Source: Ahrensia sp.
Lineage (GTDB): Bacteria; Pseudomonadota; Alphaproteobacteria; Rhizobiales; Rhizobiaceae
Direction of reading: 5' to 3'
Assembly (NCBI GenBank): GCA_002706335.1
Contig: PAKZ01000003.1
Location: 105,125-169,124 of the forward strand
Length of the DNA stretch: 64,000 nucleotides
The position numbers were made by a program, and so were the translations under genes. Below, in pieces: positions 18,923 to 30,793 of the stretch. The notes under the pieces are model-generated. The model saw only the letters and a program-made list of their open reading frames with translations, was not told the origin of the DNA and searched no databases. Position 1 is the stretch's first letter. Each line of letters starts with the position of its first letter.

Positions 18923-20664
18923 CAGTGCGAATCCCTTCCGACCGGCGCGCCACGATTACCTCTCAGGAAATCGAGGTCGGCGCCGGTATCCGCGCCCTGA
19001 ACATGGGTCTGATGCAGCCACGCATAGCCGGAAGAGGGCGCGTCGACCGGCACTGTCCACTGCGCCAGACGGTCTGCCATTTCCTCGTCCGAAATGTCGA
19101 GATGAATTCGCCGGGCCGGCACATCGAGTTCGATCGTGTCGCCGCTGCGGACCGCCGCAAGCGGACCGCCGGTCGCCGCTTCGGGCGAGGTATGCAGTAT
19201 CACCGTGCCATATGCAGTGCCCGACATGCGCGCATCCGAAATCCGGATCATGTCGGTGATGCCTTTCTTCAGGATCTTCGGCGGCAGCCCCATGTTTCCG
19301 ACCTCTGCCATCCCGGGGTAGCCTTTCGGACCGCAATTCTTCAAAACGAGGATGCAGGTCTCGTCGACATCGAGCGAATCGTCGTTGATACGGGCCTTGT
19401 AGTCGTCGATATCCTCGAAGACGACGGCCCGGCCGCGGTGCTGCAGAAGATGCGGCGACGCTGCGGAGGGTTTGATGACGGCTCCGTTCGGCGCGAGATT
19501 GCCCTTGAGCACCGCGATACCGCCCTGCTGGGTCAGAGCCTTTTCGACGGGGAGGATGACGTCTTCATTGTGGTTCACAACGTCCTTGACCTGGTCCCAG
19601 ATCGTCTCACCTGAAACGGTCAGCGCGTCCCGGTGCAGAATGCCGGCCTGGCCGAGACGTTTGAGAACAACCGGCAGGCCGCCGGCATAGAAGAACTCCT
19701 CCATCAGATATTCCCCTGAGGGCATGAGATTGACGATGGTCGCCACGTCGCGGCCGCAGCGGGCCCAATCGTCGAGCGTCAGGTCGATGCCGACACGGCC
19801 TGCAATCGCGAGCAGATGGATGACAGCGTTGGTGGAGCCACCGATCGCACCGTTGGTGCGGATGGCGTTCTCGAAAGCCTGTTTCGTCATCACATCGGAC
19901 GGCTTCAGGTCGTCCTTGACCATCTGGACAATCCGGCGACCGGAAAGCTGCGCCATCATGCGACGTCGGCTGTCGACGGCGGGGATCGCTGCGTTGCCGG
20001 ACAGGGCCATGCCTAGCGCCTCGGCCATCGACGCCATGGAGGATGCGGTTCCCATCGTGTTGCAGGAACCAGGCGAGCGTGACATCGAAGCCTCCGCCTC
20101 GAGGAAGTCGTCCGCAGTCATCTCGCCGGCTTTCACGGCTTCCGAAAATTTCCACAGATGCGTTCCCGATCCGACGCGTTCGCCGCGGAAATAGCCGTTC
20201 AACATCGGCCCGCCGGTGACGACGATGGAGGGCAGATCGGTCGACGCCGCGCCCATCATCAGGCTCGGCGTGGTCTTGTCGCAGCCGACAAGCAGAACCG
20301 CGCCGTCCATCGGTTGTCCGCGCATCGCTTCCTCAACCGCCATAGCAGCGAGGTTGCGGAACATCATCGCCGTCGGGCGGAACGAGCTTTCAGCTGTCGA
20401 AAAGACCGGAACCTCTACCGGGAAACCACCGGCTTCATAGATCCCGTGTTTCACACGTTCGGCGAGGTCGCGCAGATGCGCGTTGCAAGGCGTCAGCTCG
20501 GACCATGTGTTGAGGATGCCGATGACGGGGCGTCCGTCGAACATGTCGTGCGGGAAGCCCTGGTTCTTCATCCAGCCGCGATGATAGATCTGGTCGCGGC
20601 CGGTGCCGCCGAACCATTCCTGCGAACGAAGCCTGCGGGGCCACTTGGCCGGCTTGAAACTCAT
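18922..20664 (-). CDS. IlvD/Edd family dehydratase, probable L-arabinonate dehydratase
   Basis: IlvD/Edd motifs (GCDKTTPSLMMGAAS, SRSPGSCNTMGTASSM); start at MSFKPAKWP. Confidence 0.85.
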   Translation of the reverse strand: MSFKPAKWPRRLRSQEWFGGTGRDQIYHRGWMKNQGFPHDMFDGRPVIGILNTWSELTPCNAHLRDLAERVKHGIYEAGGFPVEVPVFSTAESSFRPTAMMFRNLAAMAVEEAMRGQPMDGAVLLVGCDKTTPSLMMGAASTDLPSIVVTGGPMLNGYFRGERVGSGTHLWKFSEAVKAGEMTADDFLEAEASMSRSPGSCNTMGTASSMASMAEALGMALSGNAAIPAVDSRRRMMAQLSGRRIVQMVKDDLKPSDVMTKQAFENAIRTNGAIGGSTNAVIHLLAIAGRVGIDLTLDDWARCGRDVATIVNLMPSGEYLMEEFFYAGGLPVVLKRLGQAGILHRDALTVSGETIWDQVKDVVNHNEDVILPVEKALTQQGGIAVLKGNLAPNGAVIKPSAASPHLLQHRGRAVVFEDIDDYKARINDDSLDVDETCILVLKNCGPKGYPGMAEVGNMGLPPKILKKGITDMIRISDARMSGTAYGTVILHTSPEAATGGPLAAVRSGDTIELDVPARRIHLDISDEEMADRLAQWTVPVDAPSSGYAWLHQTHVQGADTGADLDFLRGNRGAPVGRDSH

Positions 20665-20671
20665 ATCCGTG

Positions 20672-21929
20672 TCAGCCTTGCTTCTGCTTGTTGTAGACAT
20701 CGAAGACGACCGCGGCGAGCAGCACGAGGCCCTTGATCATCTGCTGGTAGTCGATGCCGATGCCCATGATCGACATGCCGTTGTTGAGAACGCCCATCAG
20801 GAAAGCGCCGACCACCGCACCGACAATGGTGCCGACGCCGCCCGACATGGACGCGCCGCCGATGAAGACCGCCGCGATGACATCCAGTTCGAGTGCGAAA
20901 CCTGCTTTAGGGGTCGCGGTGTTCAGCCGCGCGGCGAAAACAAGCCCGGCGGCGGCCGCAAGAATGCCCATATTGACGAAGGCCAGGAAGGTCAGCCGTT
21001 CGGTCTTGATGCCCGAAAGCTTGGCCGCCTTGGCGTTGCCGCCGAGCGCATAGATCCTTCGCCCGATTACCGTGTTCTGCGTCAGGAAGGCGTAGATGAT
21101 CGTCAGCACGCCCATCGTCAGCAGGACATTGGGCAGGCCGCGGAAGGTAGACAGCTTGTAGGTGATGAAGATGATCGCGGCGGCGACGATGGCGTTGCGC
21201 GCGATGAAGAAGCTTCGCGGCTCGTCGACGATGCCGTAGGAGCGGTTGCGGGCGCGCTGGCGCAGGCCGATCCAGACCAGCGCGGCCGCCCCAACGATGC
21301 CGAAGCCGAGCGCCAGGACGTTCAGCCTGCGGACATCGAAGAGGGCGGCCAGCGCTGCACCCACCCCCGCGGGAAAAATGTCGGGAACGAAGCCGTTGGC
21401 AATGACCTGGAACTCGCTCGGAAACGGGCCGACCGACTGGCCTTCGAGGAGCCAGAGCGACAAGCCCCGGAAGACCAGCATGCCGGCCAGCGTGACAATG
21501 AAGGACGGTATTTTCCAATAGGCGATCCAGTAGCCCTGCGCCGCGCCGATGAGCGCTCCGGTGACGAGGCAGGCGACGACGGTGACAAAGACCGACTGAT
21601 CCCAATGGACGATCATCACGGCGGCGAGCGCGCCGATGAAACCCATCACCGAGCCCACCGAAAGGTCGATGTTGCCGGACACGATGACGACCAGCATGCC
21701 GAGCGCCATGATGACAATATAACTGTTTTGCAAGAGCAGGTTGGTGACATTGACCGCGCGCAGCAGGGTGCCGTCGGTGACGATCTGGAAGAACGCCATG
21801 ATGGCGATCAGGGCAAAGAGCAGCCCGTATTCGCGCAGGTGCGACGAGAGATAGTCGCCGATGCCCTTTGCCGGGCGATCGGCTTTTTCGGTGATGTCCC
21901 CGCCTTGAACCAAGGTCACGCCTTCCTCC

Positions 21930-21937
<8 letters not shown>
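20672..21937 (-). CDS. gguB: Monosaccharide ABC transporter permease (GguB-like)
   Basis: SGNIDLSVGSVMGFIGALAAVMI motif; gene order chvE-gguA-gguB. Confidence 0.8.
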
Positions 21938-23447
<1,510 letters not shown>

Positions 23448-23481
23448 GGCGCGCGTCTGCTCGATAGGTTCAGTGGGTTGC

Positions 23482-23514
23482 GCTCCTTCCCGCCTCGGCG
23501 TGGCGGGAAGGAGC
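23482..23514 (-). other. Perfect 13-bp stem-loop between chvE-like and gguA-like genes
   Basis: GCTCCTTCCCGCC-TCGGCGT-GGCGGGAAGGAGC; no T-run downstream on the minus strand. Confidence 0.75.
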
Positions 23515-23534
23515 ATGCTCGGTCGGGGAGAAAA

Positions 23535-24602
23535 CTACTTGATCTGATCCATCGTGTAGTAACCACTTCCCACCAGGACATCCTCCCAGTTGGACGCGTC
23601 GACCGAAACCGGCTCAAGCAGATAAGACGGCACAACCTTGACGCCGTTGTCATAAGTCTCGGTGTCGTTGATCTCCGGCTCGCCTCCCTGCAACAGGGAG
23701 TCGACCATCCCGACGGTTACGCGGGCGAGTTCACGTGTGTCCTTGAAAACGGTCGAGTACTGCTCGCCAGCAAGGATCGACTTCACCGACGGAACCTCGG
23801 CGTCCTGGCCGGTTACGATAGGCATCTCCTGGTCGCCGGAGCCGTAGCCGACGCCTTTCAGCGAGGACAGGATACCGATCGACAGGCCGTCATAAGGCGA
23901 CAGAACACCATGGAGTTGGGCGTCGGTGTAGTGCGCGGACAGCAGGTTATCCATGCGGGCCTGAGCGACCGCGCCGTCCCAGCGCAAGGTGCCGACCGTG
24001 TCCATGCCCATCTGGCCGGAGACGATGTTGATCTTGCCCTCGTCGATCAGCGGCTGAAGCACGCTCATCGCGCCGTTGTAGAAGAAGTAGGCGTTGTTGT
24101 CGTCCGGCGAGCCACCAAACAGTTCGACGTTCCAGGTCTCGACATCGGGGAACCGTTCCTTGAGACCGGCGACCAGCGAATTGGCCTGCTGAACGCCGAC
24201 CTTAAAATTGTCGAAAGTGGCGTAGTAGTCGACATCCGGGCTGTCGCGGATCAGCCGGTCATAGGCGATGACCGGAATGCCGAGCGCCGCGGCGTTGGCA
24301 AGCGCGTTCGATAGCGTCGTGCCGTCGATGGCGGCGATCACAAGCGCATCGACCTCCTTCGTGATCATGTTCTCGATCTGCGCAAGCTGGTTCGGAATAT
24401 CATCCTCGGCATATTGCAGATCTGCGCTGTAGCCGGCTTCCTCGAATTGCTTGACCATCGAATTGCCGTCCGAAATCCAGCGCGCGGACGATTTCGTCGG
24501 CATGGCGATGCCGATCGTGCCCTTGTCCTGTGCCAGCGCCGGAACGGCGAATGTAACCGCGCCAAAGGCAAGCGCGGTCAGCAGGGAAACCAGTTTCCTC
24601 AT
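23535..24602 (-). CDS. chvE: Multiple-monosaccharide ABC transporter substrate-binding protein (ChvE-like)
   Basis: Signal peptide then [23 protein letters not shown], characteristic of ChvE; adjacent gguAB. Confidence 0.85.
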   Translation of the reverse strand: MRKLVSLLTALAFGAVTFAVPALAQDKGTIGIAMPTKSSARWISDGNSMVKQFEEAGYSADLQYAEDDIPNQLAQIENMITKEVDALVIAAIDGTTLSNALANAAALGIPVIAYDRLIRDSPDVDYYATFDNFKVGVQQANSLVAGLKERFPDVETWNVELFGGSPDDNNAYFFYNGAMSVLQPLIDEGKINIVSGQMGMDTVGTLRWDGAVAQARMDNLLSAHYTDAQLHGVLSPYDGLSIGILSSLKGVGYGSGDQEMPIVTGQDAEVPSVKSILAGEQYSTVFKDTRELARVTVGMVDSLLQGGEPEINDTETYDNGVKVVPSYLLEPVSVDASNWEDVLVGSGYYTMDQIK

Positions 24603-24725
24603 GAATTCCTCCCAGAAAAGCGACGTCGCCGTCAGCAATTCCTCCTCGCTGACGATCCGGTGACAGGCGCCCGTTTAGACGCTGCCGGGACGGTAATCCG
24701 GCGCCTTGTTGCGCTTCAAATAATT

Positions 24726-24757
24726 AGATTGACAATCTGCATATCAAAATTGGTATG
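24726..24757. promoter_or_regulatory. Two adjacent dyads in the chvE/gbpR divergent intergenic region
   Basis: AGATTG-A-CAATCT (24726-24738) and CATATCAAAATTGGTATG (24740-24757; 14 of 18 positions symmetric). Confidence 0.5.
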
Positions 24758-24763
24758 TGCATC

Positions 24764-25693
24764 ATGCAGAATCTCGCAAACCGACTGCAGTTGCGTGACT
24801 TCCGGCTGGTGCAGGCCATCGCCGATACCGGGCAGTTGGCGCTCGCCGCCGAGCGGCTGGCGGTGACGCAGCCCGCCGCATCGCGACTGCTGGCCCGGTT
24901 GGAAAGCGTGATCGGTGCGCCGCTTTTCATCCGGCATCCCAAGGGGATGACGCCGACGCCCATCGGCGAAACGCTGGCGCGCAACGCGAACAGCCTGCTG
25001 CGCAGCCTCGACCAGACGCTGAACGAGACCGGCGCGGCGGTATCCGGCCGCGCCGGGACGGTCAGGGTAGGGTCGGTGACCGGCGGCGCGGTCGGTTTCG
25101 TGGTTCCAGCCGTCCAGAACCTGAAGAAGATCACGTCCGGCGCCGACATCCATGTCGACGTGGCGCCGAGCGACGTGCTGATCAACGGGTTGCTTCATGG
25201 CGAATACGACTTTGTCCTGTCGCGCATTCCGGCGGGAACCGACCCGCGCCAGTTCTCGGTGAAGCGGGGCCGAGTTGAGGTCATCCGCATCCTGGTCCGC
25301 CGGGACCACCCGCTGACCCGTTTCGGCCCGTTGAAGCCGAAGTATCTGGAAGGATGGGAGTGGGTCATCCAGGCGCCCCACACACCGATGCGCCAGGCGG
25401 TTGAAGAGGTTTTCTACTCGTCTGGAATTTCGCTGCCCTCGGAGATCGTCAACACCACATCCTTGCTGGTGATGATCGGATATCTCGCCTCCACCGACGC
25501 CATCGCGCCGATCACGCGAGAGGTGGCCGATCTCGTTGCCCCCGACGGGTCGGAAGGCCGATTCGTCGCCCTCGATCTCGAGGAGCCGATCATCATCAAC
25601 CCCTATCACCTGATCTCGCTAAAGACCCACACTCTGAGCCCGCTGGCAATCCGGCTGCGCGATCTCATATTCGAAGGGTTCTCGACCTCCTGA
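24764..25693 (+). CDS. gbpR: LysR-type regulator, GbpR-like, divergent from chvE
   Basis: LysR HTH (LVQAIADTGQLALAAERLAVTQPAASRLLARLE); divergent from the chvE-like gene. Confidence 0.8.
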   Translation: MQNLANRLQLRDFRLVQAIADTGQLALAAERLAVTQPAASRLLARLESVIGAPLFIRHPKGMTPTPIGETLARNANSLLRSLDQTLNETGAAVSGRAGTVRVGSVTGGAVGFVVPAVQNLKKITSGADIHVDVAPSDVLINGLLHGEYDFVLSRIPAGTDPRQFSVKRGRVEVIRILVRRDHPLTRFGPLKPKYLEGWEWVIQAPHTPMRQAVEEVFYSSGISLPSEIVNTTSLLVMIGYLASTDAIAPITREVADLVAPDGSEGRFVALDLEEPIIINPYHLISLKTHTLSPLAIRLRDLIFEGFSTS

Positions 25694-25763
25694 CAGGCGT
25701 GACGCGAGCCCAATCTCTCCATGACACGGTTTTGAGCATGTGACGCCCCGCACACGGTTATGG

Positions 25764-25778
25764 TTAATGAACGGCTAA
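25764..25778. promoter_or_regulatory. CtrA-like box TTAA-N7-CTAA upstream of micro-protein gene 1
   Basis: TTAATGAACGGCTAA, one mismatch to TTAA-N7-TTAA; 52 nt between box and ATG. Confidence 0.45.
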
Positions 25779-25830
25779 TCTGTGGACGTGTTCAAAACGG
25801 CCGATGCGGCCATGAACAAGGAGAGACACA

Positions 25831-25983
25831 ATGCAGGCCAAACCATTTTCCCGCCGTGTCATGGCATCGCTGTTCGTCTCGGTCGTCGGCCTCGGGTATT
25901 CCGTCATGGTTGCCGGAGCAGGCGTCGATCTCGTCGCAGAGAGCTTCGCCGGAATTATCGTCGACCTCCTGATCTCTGCATAA
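25831..25983 (+). CDS. 50-aa putative exported/membrane micro-protein, copy 1
   Basis: MQAKPFSRRVMASLFVSVVGLGYSVMVAGAGVDLVAESFAGIIVDLLISA; SD AAGGAGA; paralogous to 26225-26368. Confidence 0.7.
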   Translation: MQAKPFSRRVMASLFVSVVGLGYSVMVAGAGVDLVAESFAGIIVDLLISA

Positions 25984-26157
25984 TTCCGGCCCGACCGTAT
26001 CGCCGGTTCACATTAGTTTCCCGACGGGCTGTCGCCGAGATGGCGAGCAAAGAAAATTGCCCACGGTCTCCGGCGAGGCTTGCCGCTTTCGTTCGAGGGC
26101 GAAACGGCCCGATCCAAACAGTATTTTCGACGTGTGATGGACCGCACATCCTTATGG

Positions 26158-26172
26158 TTAACGGGGGGCTAA
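26158..26172. promoter_or_regulatory. CtrA-like box TTAA-N7-CTAA upstream of micro-protein gene 2
   Basis: TTAACGGGGGGCTAA; identical 52-nt distance to ATG as in copy 1. Confidence 0.45.
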
Positions 26173-26224
26173 TCTCCAAGCATGTTCACGAGGCGCCAAC
26201 GGCGCGGAACCGAGGAGAAAGAAA

Positions 26225-26368
26225 ATGGTCGTCAATCAACTCCCCCGTCTGATCCTGGCAGTCATGTTCCTCTCGCTCGCCGGCATCGGCTATTCCGCAA
26301 AGATGAGCCAGACCAACGTCACGTTCACCGCCGAAGCATTCTCCGGCACGACGTTCGATCTTTCGTAA
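26225..26368 (+). CDS. 47-aa putative exported/membrane micro-protein, copy 2
   Basis: MVVNQLPRLILAVMFLSLAGIGYSAKMSQTNVTFTAEAFSGTTFDLS; SD GAGGAGA; gapless alignment with copy 1 gives 16 identities over 47. Confidence 0.7.
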   Translation: MVVNQLPRLILAVMFLSLAGIGYSAKMSQTNVTFTAEAFSGTTFDLS

Positions 26369-26431
26369 GCCCAGGAGACCAGACACCGGCCGGCCGCGGC
26401 CTTTCTCCGAAGCGCGACCGCAAAGCCCGAA

Positions 26432-27097
26432 TCAAGACCTCTCCAGAAAGGGGCTGAAATGTTCGGGAAAAGCTCGAGCCAGAAAATTCCTGACAAGCCG
26501 TTTCGCGTCATCGCCTGAAAACATGTCCGGGTAAATAAGGATGTTGAGGAAGAATCCGTCATAGAGCGCTTCCAGATTGCGCATAACCGAGTCGGGATCG
26601 ACGGATTCGTATTTTCCCTGTTCGCGGATCGCGCGACACAAACCTACAGAAACCTCCCAGCGCTCGGCATCGATGTCCTTCACCAGTTCGCGATAGGTAT
26701 CGCGATGTGCCGGTTCTCCGAAGAAGCCAAACCATACGGCCAGTTTGCGCGGATTGCATATCTTCGCGTGGAAATGCGCATCTACGATTGCGAGCAGTTT
26801 CTCCGCCGATGACAGGGAGCTATCGGCGAGTTGCGCCTTCCACAAGTCGTGATGTTCCTCTGCAAGGAAGCGCAGCGTCTCGCAAAGCATGTTCTTCTTG
26901 CTCTGGAAATGGAAGTTGGCGATCCCCTGCGACAAGCCCGCGATCCGTGTGACGGTGGACATGGTCGTGCCCGACAGGCCGTATTGAGCTATGGAATCGA
27001 TGGTGGCGTCGATCAGTTGTGCGCGGCGCACTTCAGGCGGGGCGGTTCGTCCGGCGGTTGTCGCGCTGCCTCGCCGTTCGCGCGTTTTCTTGGCCAT
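26432..27097 (-). CDS. TetR family regulator (BetI-like)
   Basis: TetR HTH (LIDATIDSIAQYGLSGTTMSTVTRIAGLSQGIANFHFQSKKNML). Confidence 0.8.
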   Translation of the reverse strand: MAKKTRERRGSATTAGRTAPPEVRRAQLIDATIDSIAQYGLSGTTMSTVTRIAGLSQGIANFHFQSKKNMLCETLRFLAEEHHDLWKAQLADSSLSSAEKLLAIVDAHFHAKICNPRKLAVWFGFFGEPAHRDTYRELVKDIDAERWEVSVGLCRAIREQGKYESVDPDSVMRNLEALYDGFFLNILIYPDMFSGDDAKRLVRNFLARAFPEHFSPFLERS

Positions 27098-27170
27098 TTC
27101 CCACCCCTCAGGATTTCCGGACCATGCCAGAGTTCCTCAGGGCTGGATAGAGTACCGTAGCGTCATTGAC

Positions 27171-27184
27171 TGAATGATTATTCA
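27171..27184. promoter_or_regulatory. Inverted repeat TGAAT-GATT-ATTCA upstream of the TetR gene
   Basis: Perfect 5-bp arms between the divergent tetR and transglutaminase/DUF2126 genes. Confidence 0.35.
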
Positions 27185-27450
27185 ATGTTCTATACTCGCC
27201 TCTCGGGCAGCGGGCTCACGCGATTTGCGCTGGGGAATGTCATCGCAAACGCGGGTCGGTGTTATCCGAAATATATGGCGGCTGCGCATCCGAAGAAATG
27301 CGATGCCGCGATTTGGGCGGTCCAGATGTTCCATCACGCGAACCCTGGCCGCCGATTTTTTGTTTGCCCGGCCGCCGCCGGAAACAATTTGTGCGTCACA
27401 TCATTTTGTGGAACCTTCGGAACCTGAAATAACAGGGGAATTCCCGATCG

Positions 27451-30400
27451 ATGTCGATCAAGGCCGCCATCCACCATCTGACGCATTACCGCTACGACAG
27501 GCCCGTTTCGCTCGGTCCGCAGATTATCCGGTTGAGACCGGCGCCGCACAGCCGCACACGGGTCATCTCGCATTCGCTGAAGGTCACGCCATCCGAGCAT
27601 TTCGTGAACCACCAGCAGGATCCCTATGGCAACTGGTTGGCGCGTTTCGTTTTTCCGAAACCGGTGACGGAGCTGAAGATCGAGGTCGATCTCGTCGCCG
27701 ACATGACGGTCTACAATCCGTTCGATTTCTTCGTCGAGGAAAAGGCCGAGGAATATCCGTTCGAATATGACGAAGATCTGAAGCCGGACCTCGTCATCTA
27801 CCGGACGCCGGAGCCGGCAGGGCCGCTGCTGAACGACTTTCTCGCGACCATCGACCGGTCGAACCAGCGCACGGTCGACATGGTGGTCAATCTGAACACG
27901 CGGCTGTCGCAGCATGTCGATTACATCATCCGCATGGAACCGGGCGTCCAGACGCCGGAAGAGACGCTGCAGATCGGCAAGGGTTCCTGCCGCGACACGT
28001 CGTGGCTTCTGGGGCAGATCCTGCGTCATCTCGGGCTCGCCGCGCGCTTCGTTTCCGGCTACCTGATCCAGCTGAAGCCGGACATCGTCTCGCTAGACGG
28101 GCCGCCCGGCACCGATCACGATTTCACCGACCTGCATGCATGGGCGGAGGTTTATATTCCCGGCGCCGGCTGGATCGGGCTCGACCCGACGTCGGGGTTG
28201 CTGACAGGCGAAAGCCATATCCCGCTTGCCGCGACGCCGCATTACCGCAACGCCGCGCCGATTTCCGGCACGGCGACCTTCGCCAATGTCGATTTCGCCT
28301 TCGACATGAAGGTAACGCGAACAGCGGAACATCCGCGCATCACCAAGCCTTTTTCCGACGAAGCCTGGACGGCGCTCGATGAATTGGGACGCAAGGTGGA
28401 CGCCTCACTGGCGGCGGGCGACGTGCGACTGACAATGGGCGGCGAGCCGACCTTCGTTTCGATCGACGATTTCGAATCCGCCGAATGGAACACGGATGCC
28501 GTCGGCCCGCAAAAACGCGAACTCGCCGACAAGCTGATCCGGCGGCTGCGCGACCGGTTCGCGCCTGGCGGCTTCCTGCATTACGGACAGGGCAAATGGT
28601 ATCCGGGCGAGACGCTGCCGCGCTGGACTTTCTCGCTCTACTGGCGGCGCGCCGGCAAGCCGATCTGGCAGGACGCCTCGCTGATCGCCGAGGAAGGAAA
28701 GGATACTGGCGTCGACGCCGACAAGGCGAGCGCGTTGCTTGGCGCGATTGCGGAGGAACTGGGCGTCGAGCCGGACTATGTCGCGCCGGCCTATGAGGAT
28801 CCGGCGGAATGGATCATCAAGGAAGGCAATCTGCCGGACAATGTGACGCCGGAGAACTCGAAACTGAAGGATCCGGAGGAACGACACCGGCTTGCCAAGG
28901 TGTTCGCGCGCGGCTTGAACGAACCGTCGGGCTTCGTGCTGCCGATCCAGAGCTGGCAGTCGAAAGCATCCGGCACGCGGTGGCGGTCGGAACGCTGGAA
29001 AACGCGGCGGGGCAAGATCTTCCTCGTTCCCGGCGACAGCCCGGTCGGCTACCGTTTGCCGCTCGGCTCGCTTCCCTATGTGCCGCCATCCTCCTATCCC
29101 TATGTGAATATCGCCGATCCGACGGAACCGCGCGGTCCTCTGCCGGATTTTGCAGCGTCAGACGCCATCGCGGCCGAACAGGGCGGACATCAGCAGCCTG
29201 TCGCCTCGTTCACGCCGGGCGGCAGCGTGCAGAACGTCATTGAACAGGAACTCGGTGAACTGGGCGGCGCGGTCCGCACGGCGCTGTCCGTCGAGGCCCG
29301 GGACGGTCGGCTCTGCGTTTTCATGCCGCCGGTTGAACGTATCGAGGATTACCTGGAGCTGGTGCGTGCCGCGGAGAGTGCGGCGAAAAAGCTCGGCCTC
29401 ACCGTGCATATCGAAGGCTACTCGCCGCCGACCGATCCGCGGATGAACGTTATCCGCGTCGCGCCCGCCCCGGGTGTGATCGAGGTTAACATTCACCCTG
29501 CCGCGAGCTGGGAGGATTGCGTCGCGACGACAGAGATCATCTACGAAGAAGCGCGGCAGACACGCCTCGGCGCCGACAAATTCATGATCGACGGTCGTCA
29601 TACCGGCACCGGCGGCGGCAACCATGTGGTGGTTGGCGGGGCGACGACGATGGACAGCCCCTTCCTGCGAAGGCCGGACCTGCTGCGCAGCCTGATCCTG
29701 CACTGGCAACGCCATCCGAGCCTGTCCTATCTTTTTTCCGGCCTGTTCATCGGTCCGACCAGCCAGGCGCCACGCATCGACGAGGCGCGCCACGACAGCC
29801 TCTACGAACTGGAAGTCGCGCTTTCGCAGATCCCGCATCCGGGGCAGGGCCAAGCTCCGCTGCCCTGGCTTACCGACCGGTTGCTGCGCAACATGCTGAC
29901 GGACGTCACAGGCAACACGCATCGCGCCGAGATCTGCATCGACAAGCTCTATTCCCCCGACGGGCCGACCGGCCGGCTGGGGCTGGTCGAGTTTCGCGGC
30001 TTCGAGATGCCGCCCAATGCGCGCATGAGCCTGGCGCAGCAGGTGCTCATCCGCGCGATCATCGCGCGGCTGTGGCACAGCCCCGTCGGCGGCAATCTGA
30101 CCCGCTGGGGTACGGTTTTGCATGACCGTTTCATGCTGCCGCATTTCGTCTGGGAGGATTTTCTCGACGTGCTGCGCGACCTCGGCCAGCACGGTTTCGA
30201 CCTCCGGCCGGAGTGGTACGAGGCGCAGGCCGAGTTCCGCTTCCCCTTCTGCGGGGCCGTCGACTACGAGGGCGTGCATCTGGAAATCCGCCAGGCGCTC
30301 GAACCTTGGCACGTGCTTGGCGAGACCGGCGCGATCGGCGGCACAGTGCGCTACACAGACTCGTCGACGGAACGTCTGCAAGTGAAACTGGTGACCACCG

Positions 30401-30789
30401 ATCCGGACCGCTACATCGTCACCTGCAACAAACGCAGTGTGCCGCTGATCAAGACCGGCACGGGCGGAATGGCCGTGGGCGCGGTGCGCTACAAGGCTTG
30501 GCAGCCCGCAATGGCGCTGCATCCGGTGCTGCCGGTCGATGCGCCGCTGACCTTCGATATCTTCGACACGTGGACCGGACGGGCGCTCGGCGGTTGCGTC
30601 TACCACGTCGCGCATCCGGGCGGGCGCAATTACGAAACGTTCCCGGTCAATGGCTACGAGGCCGACGCGCGACGGCTTGCGCGTTTCGAGGCCAACGGCC
30701 ATAGTCCCGGCTCTTATGCGCCCCAGCCGGAAGCGCGCCATCCGGAGTTCCCGATGACGCTCGATTTGAGGCGCGCGCCGGGACTCTGA
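27451..30789 (+). CDS. Transglutaminase-like domain + DUF2126 (putative amidoligase) protein
   Basis: N-terminal transglutaminase core with GSCRDTSWL and [21 protein letters not shown]; 1112 aa with DUF2126-like C-terminal region. Confidence 0.85.
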   Translation: MSIKAAIHHLTHYRYDRPVSLGPQIIRLRPAPHSRTRVISHSLKVTPSEHFVNHQQDPYGNWLARFVFPKPVTELKIEVDLVADMTVYNPFDFFVEEKAEEYPFEYDEDLKPDLVIYRTPEPAGPLLNDFLATIDRSNQRTVDMVVNLNTRLSQHVDYIIRMEPGVQTPEETLQIGKGSCRDTSWLLGQILRHLGLAARFVSGYLIQLKPDIVSLDGPPGTDHDFTDLHAWAEVYIPGAGWIGLDPTSGLLTGESHIPLAATPHYRNAAPISGTATFANVDFAFDMKVTRTAEHPRITKPFSDEAWTALDELGRKVDASLAAGDVRLTMGGEPTFVSIDDFESAEWNTDAVGPQKRELADKLIRRLRDRFAPGGFLHYGQGKWYPGETLPRWTFSLYWRRAGKPIWQDASLIAEEGKDTGVDADKASALLGAIAEELGVEPDYVAPAYEDPAEWIIKEGNLPDNVTPENSKLKDPEERHRLAKVFARGLNEPSGFVLPIQSWQSKASGTRWRSERWKTRRGKIFLVPGDSPVGYRLPLGSLPYVPPSSYPYVNIADPTEPRGPLPDFAASDAIAAEQGGHQQPVASFTPGGSVQNVIEQELGELGGAVRTALSVEARDGRLCVFMPPVERIEDYLELVRAAESAAKKLGLTVHIEGYSPPTDPRMNVIRVAPAPGVIEVNIHPAASWEDCVATTEIIYEEARQTRLGADKFMIDGRHTGTGGGNHVVVGGATTMDSPFLRRPDLLRSLILHWQRHPSLSYLFSGLFIGPTSQAPRIDEARHDSLYELEVALSQIPHPGQGQAPLPWLTDRLLRNMLTDVTGNTHRAEICIDKLYSPDGPTGRLGLVEFRGFEMPPNARMSLAQQVLIRAIIARLWHSPVGGNLTRWGTVLHDRFMLPHFVWEDFLDVLRDLGQHGFDLRPEWYEAQAEFRFPFCGAVDYEGVHLEIRQALEPWHVLGETGAIGGTVRYTDSSTERLQVKLVTTDPDRYIVTCNKRSVPLIKTGTGGMAVGAVRYKAWQPAMALHPVLPVDAPLTFDIFDTWTGRALGGCVYHVAHPGGRNYETFPVNGYEADARRLARFEANGHSPGSYAPQPEARHPEFPMTLDLRRAPGL

Positions 30790-30793
30790 CACG

